A stretch of DNA of 22,385 nt. Origin: Clostridiales bacterium. Lineage in GTDB: Bacteria; Bacillota_A; Clostridia; Christensenellales; Christensenellaceae. Of the stretch, positions 8,792-16,259 are shown one piece after another; position 1 is the stretch's first letter; each line of letters starts with the position of its first letter. The position numbers and the translations under genes were made by a program. Below the pieces are notes generated by a model. It was not told the DNA's origin. It searched no databases and saw only the letters and a list, made by a program, of their open reading frames with translations. The stretch is from NCBI GenBank assembly GCA_003149735.1, contig QANA01000045.1, positions 1 to 22,385 on the forward strand, in the 5' to 3' direction.

Positions 8792-9556
8792 ATGGACAAG
8801 GTGATCTATGATGCATTTGCAGATGTCTATGATCTGCTCATGGAGGATATCGATTACTGTGCCTGGACGCAGTATTTACACAGATTTCTGCAGCGTGCTC
8901 CGCGAAAGGTACGCAAAGTGACGGAGGCCGGCTGCGGGACGGGGAATATTTCCATTTGTCTGGCGCAGTTGGGCTATTTGCTGACAGCCACGGATCTTTC
9001 GCAGGAGATGTTGGCCATTGCTGCGGAGAAGGCCAGAAAAGAAGGCGTACAGATTATGTTTGCCCGGCAGGATATCAGGCAAATGGCTTTGGGGCGCTGC
9101 GATGCATTGGTTTGTGCCTGTGATGTACTCAATTATATTCCACAGAAACGGCTTCCCGCTTTTTTTGAGCAGGTGTATGCCGGTTTGGCAAAAGGCGGAG
9201 CACTGCTGTTTGATATCAGCAGCAGTTATAAACTGCGTTATATTTTGGGAAATCAGTTATTTTTTGAAGATAGAGAAGCAGTAAGTTATTTTTGGCGTAA
9301 TCATTTGCAGGATAGTGAAAATAGAATTGCAATGGAGTTGACCTTTTTTATGAAAAAGGGTGAACTGTATGAGCGGCGGGACGAACGGCAGATACAGTAT
9401 ATCCACGAAACGGAAACCTTGCTGAAGACCCTGCAACAAGCAGGCTTTTTGGCGCAGGCTTATGAGTTTGGAACGGAATTGCCGCCGCAGGAAAAGTCGG
9501 AACGTATTTTTTTTGCGGCTTATAAGCCGCTGGCCGCTTCGACGGAAATTAAATGA
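8792..9556 (+). CDS. Class I SAM-dependent methyltransferase, substrate unknown
   Basis: 254 residues with a Rossmann-type methyltransferase fold. Motif I is E45-A-G-C-G-T-G-N52, motif II ends at the acidic D68 of LTATDLSQEML, motif III/IV are ARQDIRQMAL and CDALVCACDVLNYI, and a post-motif strand is GGALLFDISS. The opening YDAFADVYDLLMEDIDYCAW is common among small-molecule methyltransferases of Bacillota. Substrate cannot be inferred. AAGGAGGG lies 5 bases before the ATG. First gene of a tight plus-strand run; its TGA overlaps the ribosome binding site of hslO (GAGGTG at 9555-9560). Confidence 0.88.
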   Translation: MDKVIYDAFADVYDLLMEDIDYCAWTQYLHRFLQRAPRKVRKVTEAGCGTGNISICLAQLGYLLTATDLSQEMLAIAAEKARKEGVQIMFARQDIRQMALGRCDALVCACDVLNYIPQKRLPAFFEQVYAGLAKGGALLFDISSSYKLRYILGNQLFFEDREAVSYFWRNHLQDSENRIAMELTFFMKKGELYERRDERQIQYIHETETLLKTLQQAGFLAQAYEFGTELPPQEKSERIFFAAYKPLAASTEIK

Positions 9557-9561
9557 GGTGA

Positions 9562-10446
9562 ATGGATTTGGCAGATACAATCAGAAGATATTTATTGAAT
9601 AAAGAAGTAGTTATTTGTGCGGCGGATACCAAAGAATTGGTGAACCATGCACGGACTCTGCATCAGACTTTTCCGGTATGCACGGCAGCTCTGGGCCGTA
9701 CTTTGACGGGCGCTGCTATGATGGCTAGCACGGGAAAGGAGAAAGAAGCACTGCTGACGCTTAACCTGAAAGGCGGCGGCCCCGCAGGAACCGTGTTGGC
9801 GACAGCAAATGGCGCATGTGAGGTAAAGGGATATATTGAAAATCCCTATGTAAATTTGCCCGCACGCGCAGATGGCAAGCTGGATGTGGGTGGAGCAATC
9901 GGAAAGGATGGCTATATCACTGTAATTCGGGAAGCCGGGCCAGGAACAGAGCCTTATATCGGGCAAACACCGTTGGTTTCGGGAGAGGTTGCCGAGGATA
10001 TTGCCATGTACTATCTGCAGTCGGAACAACATCCATCCATTGTTTATCTGAGTGTATGGGTAGATATTGATACAACGGTAATTGCTGCCGGCGGTTTGAT
10101 CATCAGCCCTTTGCCCGGTGCTTCGGAAGAGACACTCTCCTTTATTGAGTCCAAGGTATTTGAAATTGGCAATTATGGCTTGATGCTGTTAACTATGGAA
10201 CCGGATACCATTTTAAAGAAGATTTTTGCGGGTGCAGAGTTGGAATTGATGGAAGAAAAACACCCCGTTTATCATTGCGGATGCAGTGAAGAACGATTTG
10301 AACGGGGTATCATTGCTTTAGGGCGTAAAGAAATACAGGAAATGATTGAAGAGGATGGCCAGGCTGAGGCGGTATGCCGCTTCTGCAATAAGAAATACTT
10401 GTTTGACCGGGCACATTTACAGCGATTGCTGGATGAGGCGAAATAA
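9562..10446 (+). CDS. hslO: Hsp33 redox-regulated chaperone
   Basis: 294-residue cytosolic holdase that is switched on when oxidation releases zinc from four C-terminal cysteines. All four are seen in the family spacing: C239-G-C241 and C272-R-F-C275. The N-terminal domain has the typical TAALGRTLTGAAMMAS and LNLKGGGPAGTVLATANG, and VDIDTTVIAAGGLIISPLPGA in the middle. Start choice is not certain: the ATG at 9562 leaves only 1-3 bases to the GAGGTG at 9555-9560, while a TTG at 9568 two codons later has better spacing; I kept ATG. Spacing of 5 bases from the methyltransferase and 2 bases to the TPR gene shows it is in an operon with both. Confidence 0.96.
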   Translation: MDLADTIRRYLLNKEVVICAADTKELVNHARTLHQTFPVCTAALGRTLTGAAMMASTGKEKEALLTLNLKGGGPAGTVLATANGACEVKGYIENPYVNLPARADGKLDVGGAIGKDGYITVIREAGPGTEPYIGQTPLVSGEVAEDIAMYYLQSEQHPSIVYLSVWVDIDTTVIAAGGLIISPLPGASEETLSFIESKVFEIGNYGLMLLTMEPDTILKKIFAGAELELMEEKHPVYHCGCSEERFERGIIALGRKEIQEMIEEDGQAEAVCRFCNKKYLFDRAHLQRLLDEAK

Positions 10447-10448
10447 AA

Positions 10449-12131
10449 ATGCCGGAAAGAAAAGCAAATAAGATAATGCCCTTTGCGCAGGGTGCGGAAT
10501 TCTACTTTGCAAAGTATAAACGGAAGCTGGAGCAGGGTCAATATATCGAGGCATTATGTGCATTGCGCGTTGCCTGCGAGAAAGAACCGGAGAATCGGGA
10601 ATATGCACTGGAACTGGCGGAATTGTACACCGAAATGGATTTTTATGAAGAATCCAATTATATTCTGCTGAAACTGTTTCCGAAAGACCCGGATTATCAG
10701 GAAGAATGCCTCTATGGGATGGGATGTAATTTCTTTGGGCTGCAGGATATTGACAGAGCAAAGGAATGTTTTGAAAAAGTGCTGCGTTACTATCCGGGCG
10801 GCAATTACGAAGAAGATGCAGCAGATTTTCTGGAATATCTGGAAGAGGAGCAGCAGATAGGTGGTATATTGTCAGCCGCTGTTTTTGCAGAAGCGGAAAA
10901 AGGCAGAAGATGTCTGGACAATGGCGAAACCGGGCAGGCGATTGAAATTTTCAGTAAATTGGCAGAGGCGTATCCGGAACAGGTATTTTTGAAAAATAAT
11001 CTGGCTCTGAGCCTTTACTGCGCAGGGGAAACGGATAAAGCCATTGCATTATCCAGGCAGGTCTTGATGCAGGAACGATATAATCCGCATGCCATCTGTA
11101 ATCTGCTGTTGTTTGCCAACGGAGCGGGTAAGAAGGAACTGGTAGAGACATATCGGCCGCTTTTGGATAAAGCAGATTGCCGGGAAGCGGATGACGATAT
11201 AAAAGTGGCGCTTACTTATTGCGAATTGGGCGAAGAAGAAAAAGCATATCCGCTTTTTCGAAGAGCTTTGGAAGAACTCCCCTATGATGGGCAGGTGCTG
11301 TATTTTGCGGCTGCCTGCGCGCAGAATTTGGGAAAATATGCGGAAGCGCAGCAATATTTTGCGGAAATACTCAAACTTTGGCCGCAGAATACGGTTGTAT
11401 CTTATTATAAGCAGAAAATGCAGCGCTGCCGCGATACGGGAAGTGTACTGAAAATTCCTTATACTTGCCAGGTGCCGGAGGAAGAGATTGCGCGCCGCCT
11501 GTTATATCTCAATACACAGTTTGCGTTGCCGGATGAAGCATTGCGGGAATTGTGGCAACAGGATGCAGAGTTTTCGGCATTGGTACTGTGGGGTATGGAA
11601 GCAGGTGGCCCGGCAGCCCGGAAAATGATCATCGGTGTGCTTGTACGCATTGGAGATGCCCGTGCAGAGGAAATTATGCGCAGACAGCTGTTGAAGCGGG
11701 AGGAAAGCGACGAGGCTAAGAATATGCTCTTTTTTGCGCTGCATTATATTGGCGCAAAGCAGCCGTATATTGCCTATGTATCGGGGAAAATGACAGAAGT
11801 GCGCCTGGGAGCGACCGAACCGTCGTTGGGAAAAGTGCCAGATTCTTATGACGAAATTTTGCGCCAACTATTGGAATTGTTGACGAGGCTGCAGCAGAAA
11901 AAAATGCTGCCACAGGCGGTGGGACTGTTTTCGGAATATTTGAGTACATATACCAAGCCGCCTGCTTTGCGCAATTGTAAAGCGTGGGCGGGAGCGTTGG
12001 CGGTTCTTGCACTGCAGGAAGAAGGAGTGCAGGTGCGGCCGGAACAGGCAGCAGAACTGCTGGATATTCAAGTGCGATCCATCAACCGCTGTATGGGGCT
12101 GATTCGCAGAAAAATGGCGGAGAAATCTTAA
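10449..12131 (+). CDS. Tetratricopeptide-repeat protein of unknown function
   Basis: 560 residues, no signal peptide or membrane segment, so cytosolic. I do not recognise an orthologue with a known role. TPR-like helix pairs are seen near residues 25-60 (GQYIEALCALRVACEKEPEN), 90-115 (DIDRAKECFEKVLRYYP), 150-215 (NGETGQAIEIFSKLAEAYPE, GETDKAIALSRQVL) and 295-320 (GKYAEAQQYFAEILKLWP). The C-terminal half changes character, with a HEAT-like stretch (ARKMIIGVLVRIGDARAEEIM) and an end segment RPEQAAELLDIQVRSINRCM that resembles a helix-turn-helix or cyclin-like helix set (inference). A GAGG site sits inside the end of hslO, and the stop is one base before the next start. Such proteins usually scaffold protein-protein contacts; here partners could be Hsp33 or the neighbouring HEAT-like protein. 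Confidence 0.8.
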   Translation: MPERKANKIMPFAQGAEFYFAKYKRKLEQGQYIEALCALRVACEKEPENREYALELAELYTEMDFYEESNYILLKLFPKDPDYQEECLYGMGCNFFGLQDIDRAKECFEKVLRYYPGGNYEEDAADFLEYLEEEQQIGGILSAAVFAEAEKGRRCLDNGETGQAIEIFSKLAEAYPEQVFLKNNLALSLYCAGETDKAIALSRQVLMQERYNPHAICNLLLFANGAGKKELVETYRPLLDKADCREADDDIKVALTYCELGEEEKAYPLFRRALEELPYDGQVLYFAAACAQNLGKYAEAQQYFAEILKLWPQNTVVSYYKQKMQRCRDTGSVLKIPYTCQVPEEEIARRLLYLNTQFALPDEALRELWQQDAEFSALVLWGMEAGGPAARKMIIGVLVRIGDARAEEIMRRQLLKREESDEAKNMLFFALHYIGAKQPYIAYVSGKMTEVRLGATEPSLGKVPDSYDEILRQLLELLTRLQQKKMLPQAVGLFSEYLSTYTKPPALRNCKAWAGALAVLALQEEGVQVRPEQAAELLDIQVRSINRCMGLIRRKMAEKS

Positions 12132-12132
12132 A

Positions 12133-13014
12133 ATGCAGAAAAAAGAATGGAATTTAATCGACTTTCATGCAAAGTTTACGGAAGAATATATGCAGTGGTG
12201 TTTACAGCATCAACAGCAGCTGGCGCAGGATGAGGCGGATACGGATGATCTTTACTATGAGATGTATGCAGAATGGTTGGATCAGCCAAAAGATTGGTTA
12301 AACGGAGCCAGCCCTCGCAGTTATTTTGCGGATATGCGGGAAGCGCCAATGCTGGTTTCGGCATTTATGGAATATATTCTGCAGGAGATGGAAGTGCCGG
12401 ATCCGCTGATAGAGCGCCTGGTGCAGGAGAAGGATGCAGTATACCCGATTTTCCTCAATATTTTGATGGAACAGTCCTGCTCGCAGGAGGATATCAGCGA
12501 AGAGGAATTATTGGAGGTAAGGGCGCAGATTATCCCATTGCTTGGAGAAATGCACAAACCGCATCCCTATATCCGCTATATTCAGCTGCTGCAGGAACAG
12601 CAAGATGATACGGCGCTGGCTGAGGAACTGACAGAAGCACTGATGGAAGTATGCACTGCCTATATGCCGCAGTTGAAAGAAGCATATGATAATGCGACGG
12701 GCTATGCAAAATTGGCCATTCTGGACCTCTTTTCCCGCATGAAAGGAGCAGAGGAGGCGTATGACCTGCTGGTGGATGAGCTGAACAGGCCGGGGGCGGA
12801 TATTGCTTTTTTAGCAAACTGTCTGGGACGATTGGGGGATGCACGGGCAGTAGAAGCGCTGAAAGAATTGCTTTACCGACCAGAAATACAGTACTATGAA
12901 TTTAAAGAAGTGAAAAATGCGATAGAGGAATTGAGCGGAGAAGAAATTGAGGATATGGATTTTTCCGGCGATCCGCTCTACGATTATTTGAAAGGCGAAC
13001 ATGAATCAGAATAA
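12133..13014 (+). CDS. Acidic alpha-helical protein with HEAT-like C-terminus, function unknown
   Basis: 293 residues, strongly acidic, no signal peptide or membrane segment. The N-terminal third (WNLIDFHAKFTEEYMQWCL, then DQPKDWLNGASPRSYF) is unlike anything I can name. The C-terminal third has HEAT-like units: YAKLAILDLFSRMKGAEEAYDLLVDEL and IAFLANCLGRLGDARAVEALKELL, then EFKEVKNAIEELSGEE. The pattern LGRLGDARAVEALKELL is that of HEAT/PBS-lyase repeats. GGAG lies 10 bases before the ATG, within the end of the TPR gene. It starts directly after the TPR stop and overlaps the next gene by 14 bases, so translational coupling across all three is likely. A scaffold role together with the TPR protein is an inference. 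Confidence 0.78.
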   Translation: MQKKEWNLIDFHAKFTEEYMQWCLQHQQQLAQDEADTDDLYYEMYAEWLDQPKDWLNGASPRSYFADMREAPMLVSAFMEYILQEMEVPDPLIERLVQEKDAVYPIFLNILMEQSCSQEDISEEELLEVRAQIIPLLGEMHKPHPYIRYIQLLQEQQDDTALAEELTEALMEVCTAYMPQLKEAYDNATGYAKLAILDLFSRMKGAEEAYDLLVDELNRPGADIAFLANCLGRLGDARAVEALKELLYRPEIQYYEFKEVKNAIEELSGEEIEDMDFSGDPLYDYLKGEHESE

Positions 13015-14134
13015 AATGCGTTGTTATGCCTCCTGTTCCTTTGGCTTGGAAGCAGTAGTGGCTCGAGAATTAAAAGAATTAGGGATGGAAAACGTGGTAT
13101 CGCGAGATGCACGAGTCTATTTTGATGCCGATGCACAGCAGTTGGCGGCTGCAAATCTTTGGCTTTCTGCCGCTGACAGAGTTTATATCGTGTTGGGAGA
13201 ATTTCAGGCGCACACCTTTGATGAACTATTTGAAGGAGTACGAGCGATTCCCTGGCAGCAGTATTTGCCGAAAGATGCCTCTTTTCCTGTAAGCGGTGAT
13301 GCGGTGCGCGCTGAGCTGATGAGCGTTTCTGATATTCAGTCGATTGCTAAAAAGGCAATTGTAGAACGGATGAAAGCGGAATACGGACTTTCTTTTTTCA
13401 AAGAAAGCGGCTGGGAGTATCCTGTTTACATCAATAATCTGGCCAATCAGGTGACAGTATCTCTGAATTCCAGCGGAGTAGGACTGAATCGGCGCGGATA
13501 TCGCACCCGCAATAGCAAAGCACCGATTCGGGAGACGTTGGCTGCGGGCATTATCCGTCTTTCCCGTTGGTATGATCGCCCGTTTTACGATATTATGTGC
13601 GGATCTGGAACTATTGCCATCGAAGCAGCACTGAAAGCACAGCATCGTGCTCCGGGGCTGTACCGCACTTTTACGGCAGAAAAATGGTCGGATACCTTTG
13701 CGGAAGCGTTTGCGCAACAGAGGGAGAGAGCACGAGATCTTTTTGTAAAGCATCCGGATATCCAAATATTTGCTTCGGATATAGACCCGGAGATGGTTGA
13801 ATTGACTTCTTTCCATGCAAAAAAAGCAGGGGTAGAGGATATTATAGAGATTTCCAGGCAGGATGCAACTAAGTTTGTGCCGGCAACCACGTGCGGGACG
13901 TTGATTTCCAATCCCCCTTATGCGATGCGGTTGGGAGAGAAGGAGGAAGTGGCCAGATTGTATCGCGATTTGGGGAGAGCCAGCCAGGCATGGAGCGATT
14001 TTCGCTATTATTTCATCTGCGCCGATGAAGAGTTTTCCAAATTGTTTGGCAAAAAAGAGGATAAACGCAGAAAGTTGTATAATGGAAATATTCGCTGTTA
14101 TTTGTATCAATATTTTAGAAAGAAGGAAGATTGA
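13001..14134 (+). CDS. THUMP-domain class I rRNA methyltransferase (YpsC/RlmL-N type)
   Basis: 377 residues. Predicted 23S rRNA guanine-N2 methyltransferase of the family of B. subtilis YpsC and the N-terminal half of E. coli RlmL. The N-terminal third has a ferredoxin-like plus THUMP module (CSFGLEAVVARELKELG, then the strands up to about residue 165), GLNRRGYRTRNSKAPIRETLAAGII is the family's linker motif, the SAM site is C200-G-S-G-T-I-A-I-E, the acidic loop is ASDIDPEM near 258, and the catalytic motif is N304-P-P-Y. The start overlaps the HEAT-like gene by 14 bases. AAGGCG-type weak site upstream; coupling is likely. The TGA stop lies inside the -35 box of the tRNA promoter that follows. 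Confidence 0.92.
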   Translation: MNQNKMRCYASCSFGLEAVVARELKELGMENVVSRDARVYFDADAQQLAAANLWLSAADRVYIVLGEFQAHTFDELFEGVRAIPWQQYLPKDASFPVSGDAVRAELMSVSDIQSIAKKAIVERMKAEYGLSFFKESGWEYPVYINNLANQVTVSLNSSGVGLNRRGYRTRNSKAPIRETLAAGIIRLSRWYDRPFYDIMCGSGTIAIEAALKAQHRAPGLYRTFTAEKWSDTFAEAFAQQRERARDLFVKHPDIQIFASDIDPEMVELTSFHAKKAGVEDIIEISRQDATKFVPATTCGTLISNPPYAMRLGEKEEVARLYRDLGRASQAWSDFRYYFICADEEFSKLFGKKEDKRRKLYNGNIRCYLYQYFRKKED

Positions 14135-14159
14135 CAAGCGCGTTGGAATATAGTATAAT
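14131..14159 (+). promoter_or_regulatory. Consensus SigA promoter of tRNA-Thr/tRNA-Pro
   Basis: Perfect TTGACA (14131-14136), 17-base spacer, perfect TATAAT (14154-14159), 37 bases before tRNA-Thr. The upstream gene's stop codon (14132-14134) forms part of the -35 box. Confidence 0.9.
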
Positions 14160-14196
14160 CGCTTGTGTCCAAAGAATGTTTTGGAAGAATTGGGTT

Positions 14197-14272
14197 GCCA
14201 GCGTGGCACAGATGGTAGCGCAGCTGATTCGTAATCAGCAGGTCGGGGGTTCGAGCCCCCCCGCTGGCTCCA
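14197..14272 (+). tRNA. tRNA-Thr (anticodon CGT)
   Basis: 76 bases. Acceptor GCCAGCG pairs with CGCTGGC, the anticodon stem GCTGA/TCAGC closes loop TTCGTAA, giving anticodon CGT (codon ACG). The T-arm loop is TTCGAGC and CCA is encoded. Confidence 0.97.
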
Positions 14273-14288
14273 GTTTTTTAATTATGAT

Positions 14289-14365
<77 letters not shown>

Positions 14366-14370
14366 CAAAA

Positions 14371-14395
14371 ACTCGCTTTATAAGCGGGTTTTTTA
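14371..14395 (+). terminator. Terminator of the tRNA-Thr/tRNA-Pro unit
   Basis: 8-bp stem ACTCGCTT (14371-14378) with AAGCGGGT (14382-14389), one G-T pair, 3-base loop, then a T run, 5 bases after the tRNA-Pro CCA. Confidence 0.88.
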
Positions 14396-14399
14396 TTTT

Positions 14400-14823
14400 T
14401 CATGTGATATTTTTTTCAAAATGTTGATTTGCGTAAAGAGGACTTGTAGATATAGAATAGGATACAATTTCTCTGTTGTACAAATCCATTACAGGAGAAA
14501 GATATACCTTTTCATCACCAATCTTAAACTGTGTAACATCAGTAGTCAGTTTTTCAAATGGTTTGACAGCATTGAAGTCTCTGTTCAAAATATTATCTGC
14601 AACAGTACCAACTTTACCTTTGTAAGAGTAGTATCTGTCATTTTTACGCTGTTTTCCTTTCAAGCCAAGGCTTTTCATTAACTTTTGTACGGTTTTGTGG
14701 TTTATTGCATACCCTTGATTACGCAACGCTACACATATCCTACGATACCCATATCTGCCCTTGTGCTTGTCATAAACAGATTGTATTACCTGTTTTTCAC
14801 AAGCATACTTATCGGTATCTTTT
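14400..14823 (-). pseudogene. Truncated IS3-family transposase orfB (IS150-like)
   Basis: The frame reads KYACEKQVIQSVYDKHKGRY, GYRRICVALRNQGYAINHKT, VQKLMKSLGLKGKQRKN, then KPFEKLTTDVTQFKIGDEK and VYLSPVMDLYNREIVSYSIS. These are the helix-turn-helix-like HTH_21 part and the start of the DDE integrase core of IS3-family orfB. The first catalytic Asp (TTDVT) and the second (PVMDLYN) are present, but the part with the third residue (Glu) is missing: after SYSISTSP the frame diverges and ends at 14400. The N-terminal 30 or so residues are also missing. The frame is open without a proper start, so it is a decayed gene. Confidence 0.88.
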
Positions 14824-14856
14824 TTACTTTTTCTGTTTTTGTCCCTTTTTTGCCAT
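14824..14856 (-). pseudogene. Remnant of IS3-family orfA (first 10 codons)
   Basis: Reads MAKKGQKQKK then stop, preceded by GGAGG 11 bases upstream. The lysine-rich start is the kind seen at the N-terminus of IS3-family orfA products, which normally continue into a helix-turn-helix. Here the frame breaks directly, which fits a deletion joining orfA to orfB. Confidence 0.6.
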
Positions 14857-14947
14857 AAAAAATATGCACCTCCAAAAGTGTCTAACTTTTGGGGCGCATA
14901 TCACTATATTACAGTGCTTTTTTAATACCCCAAAAAGGAGTTTTAAT

Positions 14948-15060
14948 ATGTGTAATCACAAGTTTATCGGTTTGGCAGATGGCGTCTGGTGTACAAAATA
15001 CCACTGTTAGATGATGCAAAAAGAATATGCAAAATACCTGACAAGGTAAGCGGAAGCAAA
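14948..15060 (+). pseudogene. Decayed small CxH...C protein gene of mobile-element type
   Basis: AAAAAGGAG stands before an ATG at 14948 that opens MCNHKFIGLADGVWCTKYHC, then TAG. In the same frame after the stop comes MMQKEYAKYLTR and another stop. From memory, small proteins starting C-x-H-x-F-I-G-x-x-D-G-V-x-C-x-x-C, followed by an EYxxYL segment, are common on conjugative elements and phages of Bacillota; I have not been able to check this. The second half of the zinc knuckle is disturbed and the frame is broken by stops, so I read it as a remnant. It lies just outside the IS end and before the SDR gene. Confidence 0.4.
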
Positions 15061-15089
15061 AAGAAAAATATTATAGCTAACAATAATCC

Positions 15090-15881
15090 TTATTTGAGTA
15101 TCTGTTTAATGATTCGAAATTGGAATTTCTTCGGCAAAGCGTTCAAAAGTAATAAGAGCGGGTTTCGATTAATATTGTAAGCAAATTTTGGATTCTTTTG
15201 TTTCAATATTTTTTGCATTTTCTGTGCAATTTTTTCGGGCGGAACGCATTTTGCCTCTACGCTCTTTACGATATTTTTGAACCGTTCCGCATTGCAGGAA
15301 TAAAGTTTTGTATTTGCGCAAAACCGGTCAAGCGAATCAGTAGAAACACCGAGCATACCCGTATTTACGGCTCCTGCGCGAAGGACAGAGACATAAATGC
15401 CCAGCAGCTGCAGTTCCATACGCAGGGAGTACGCATATTTATCTAAAGCACCTTTTGTCACGGCATAAATCCCTGTAAAAGGCAGGGGATCCAGCGGAGC
15501 GAGCTCACTGGTCGTCATCACAATTCTGCTGCCGTTTTTAAGTAAAGGGAGAAAGGTTTTATTGATAAGAAATGCACCGAATAAGTTAACTTTAAACGCA
15601 TGGGCAAAATGGTCGCTTTCGATTTCTACAAGAGAATCCAACAGATAGATTCCTGCAAAATGTACGATGGCATACAATTCATCAGTAATTGTTTTTACCT
15701 TTTCGAAGGCACGGTTTACGCTTTTGGCATCGGTGATATCGACTTGCAGCGGAATTACATGATTCTCTGCAGCGTCGATTGTCTTATCAACGGCAATTAC
15801 GCAAAATCCCTGCTTTTGCAAGAGTTCTACAGTTTTTCGCCCCATTCCTCCGTAGGCGCCTGTTACCATGATGTATTTCAT
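15090..15881 (-). CDS. Short-chain dehydrogenase/reductase (SDR)
   Basis: 263-residue classical SDR, predicted NAD(P)-dependent oxidoreductase; substrate unknown. Cofactor motif T7-G-A-Y-G-G-M-G14, the VDITD acidic turn near 47-51, NLFG near 99-102, catalytic S125 (MTTSE) and Y139-A-V-T-K143. C-terminal to that is RAGAVNTGM, the cofactor-binding region. The tail ends in a helical basic stretch, NRNPLLLLLNALPKKFQFRI, which may touch membrane or a lipid-like substrate (inference). Close relatives with this tail are often annotated as acting on lipids or sterols, but I cannot confirm it. GGGAG is 8 bases before the start on the minus strand. Single-gene unit with its own -10 and a dyad over it; its surroundings are IS and mobile-element remnants, so horizontal acquisition is possible. 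Confidence 0.9.
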   Translation of the reverse strand: MKYIMVTGAYGGMGRKTVELLQKQGFCVIAVDKTIDAAENHVIPLQVDITDAKSVNRAFEKVKTITDELYAIVHFAGIYLLDSLVEIESDHFAHAFKVNLFGAFLINKTFLPLLKNGSRIVMTTSELAPLDPLPFTGIYAVTKGALDKYAYSLRMELQLLGIYVSVLRAGAVNTGMLGVSTDSLDRFCANTKLYSCNAERFKNIVKSVEAKCVPPEKIAQKMQKILKQKNPKFAYNINRNPLLLLLNALPKKFQFRIIKQILK

Positions 15882-15923
15882 AAGCTGCTCCCAATCGATT
15901 TATTTTAGATGACATTTTTTCTT

Positions 15924-15952
15924 ATTATACCATGAACCTGGTAATATTTAAG
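15924..15952 (-). promoter_or_regulatory. Candidate promoter of the SDR gene with overlapping dyad
   Basis: On the minus strand TATAAT (15929-15924) with a poor -35 (CTTAAA, 15952-15947) at 17 bases. The inverted repeat TACCA-N6-TGGTA (15928-15943) covers the upstream edge of the -10 and the spacer, as an operator would. A weak -35 with a dyad suggests regulated expression. Confidence 0.45.
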
Positions 15953-16161
15953 GCCTGAATTTATTATAATCGACCTGCGGAAGCCGTTGGTTATCAGAGA
16001 TAATATGCGTTGTGGGAAAGTTAGGCTTCCTATGCAATGTCGGAAATTAATTTTGCCGGATGCATATTGCATAAAGTAATCTGTTGTTCGGATTTGCCAT
16101 ATTATTTCATGCGATTTACTTTTTTACTAATAGAAAAGACAAGTTGTTTTTGATAAATGAA
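15953..16161. other. Non-coding AT-rich stretch upstream of the SDR gene
   Basis: No supported gene in the 378-base gap 15882-16259. Besides the SDR promoter it holds a nested inverted repeat: GGAAGCC (15979-15985) with GGCTTCC (16024-16030) enclosing TTATC-AGA-GATAA (15991-16003), and a small palindrome ATGCA-TAT-TGCAT. Nothing else recognised. Confidence 0.4.
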
Positions 16162-16186
16162 AGCAGCAGGATTATTGCCTGCTGCT
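16162..16186 (-). terminator. Hairpin downstream of the ABC operon, possible terminator
   Basis: Perfect 9-bp stem AGCAGCAGG (16162-16170) with CCTGCTGCT (16178-16186), 7-base loop, 74 bases past the end of the second ABC gene. The tail is only TTTCATTT on the minus strand, so termination strength is doubtful. Confidence 0.5.
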
Positions 16187-16259
16187 GTTTGTAAATTAGT
16201 AAATGGATATTTGATTTGTCTAATGGAGAAACGATAATTTATACTAAATTTTGTCTGAC

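Larger units (their letters stand above)
14400..14898 (-). mobile_element. Degenerate IS3-family insertion sequence (left end plus internal remnants)
   Basis: The minus strand begins with an IS3-type terminal sequence (TGCGCCCCAAAAGTTAGACA from 14898 inward), then GGAGG and the first 10 codons of an orfA-like reading frame, and then jumps straight into orfB. The transposase is also cut off at its 3' end after the second catalytic Asp, next to the tRNA-Pro terminator. The second terminal repeat is not found. The element therefore lost a middle part and one end and cannot move by itself. Confidence 0.85.
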
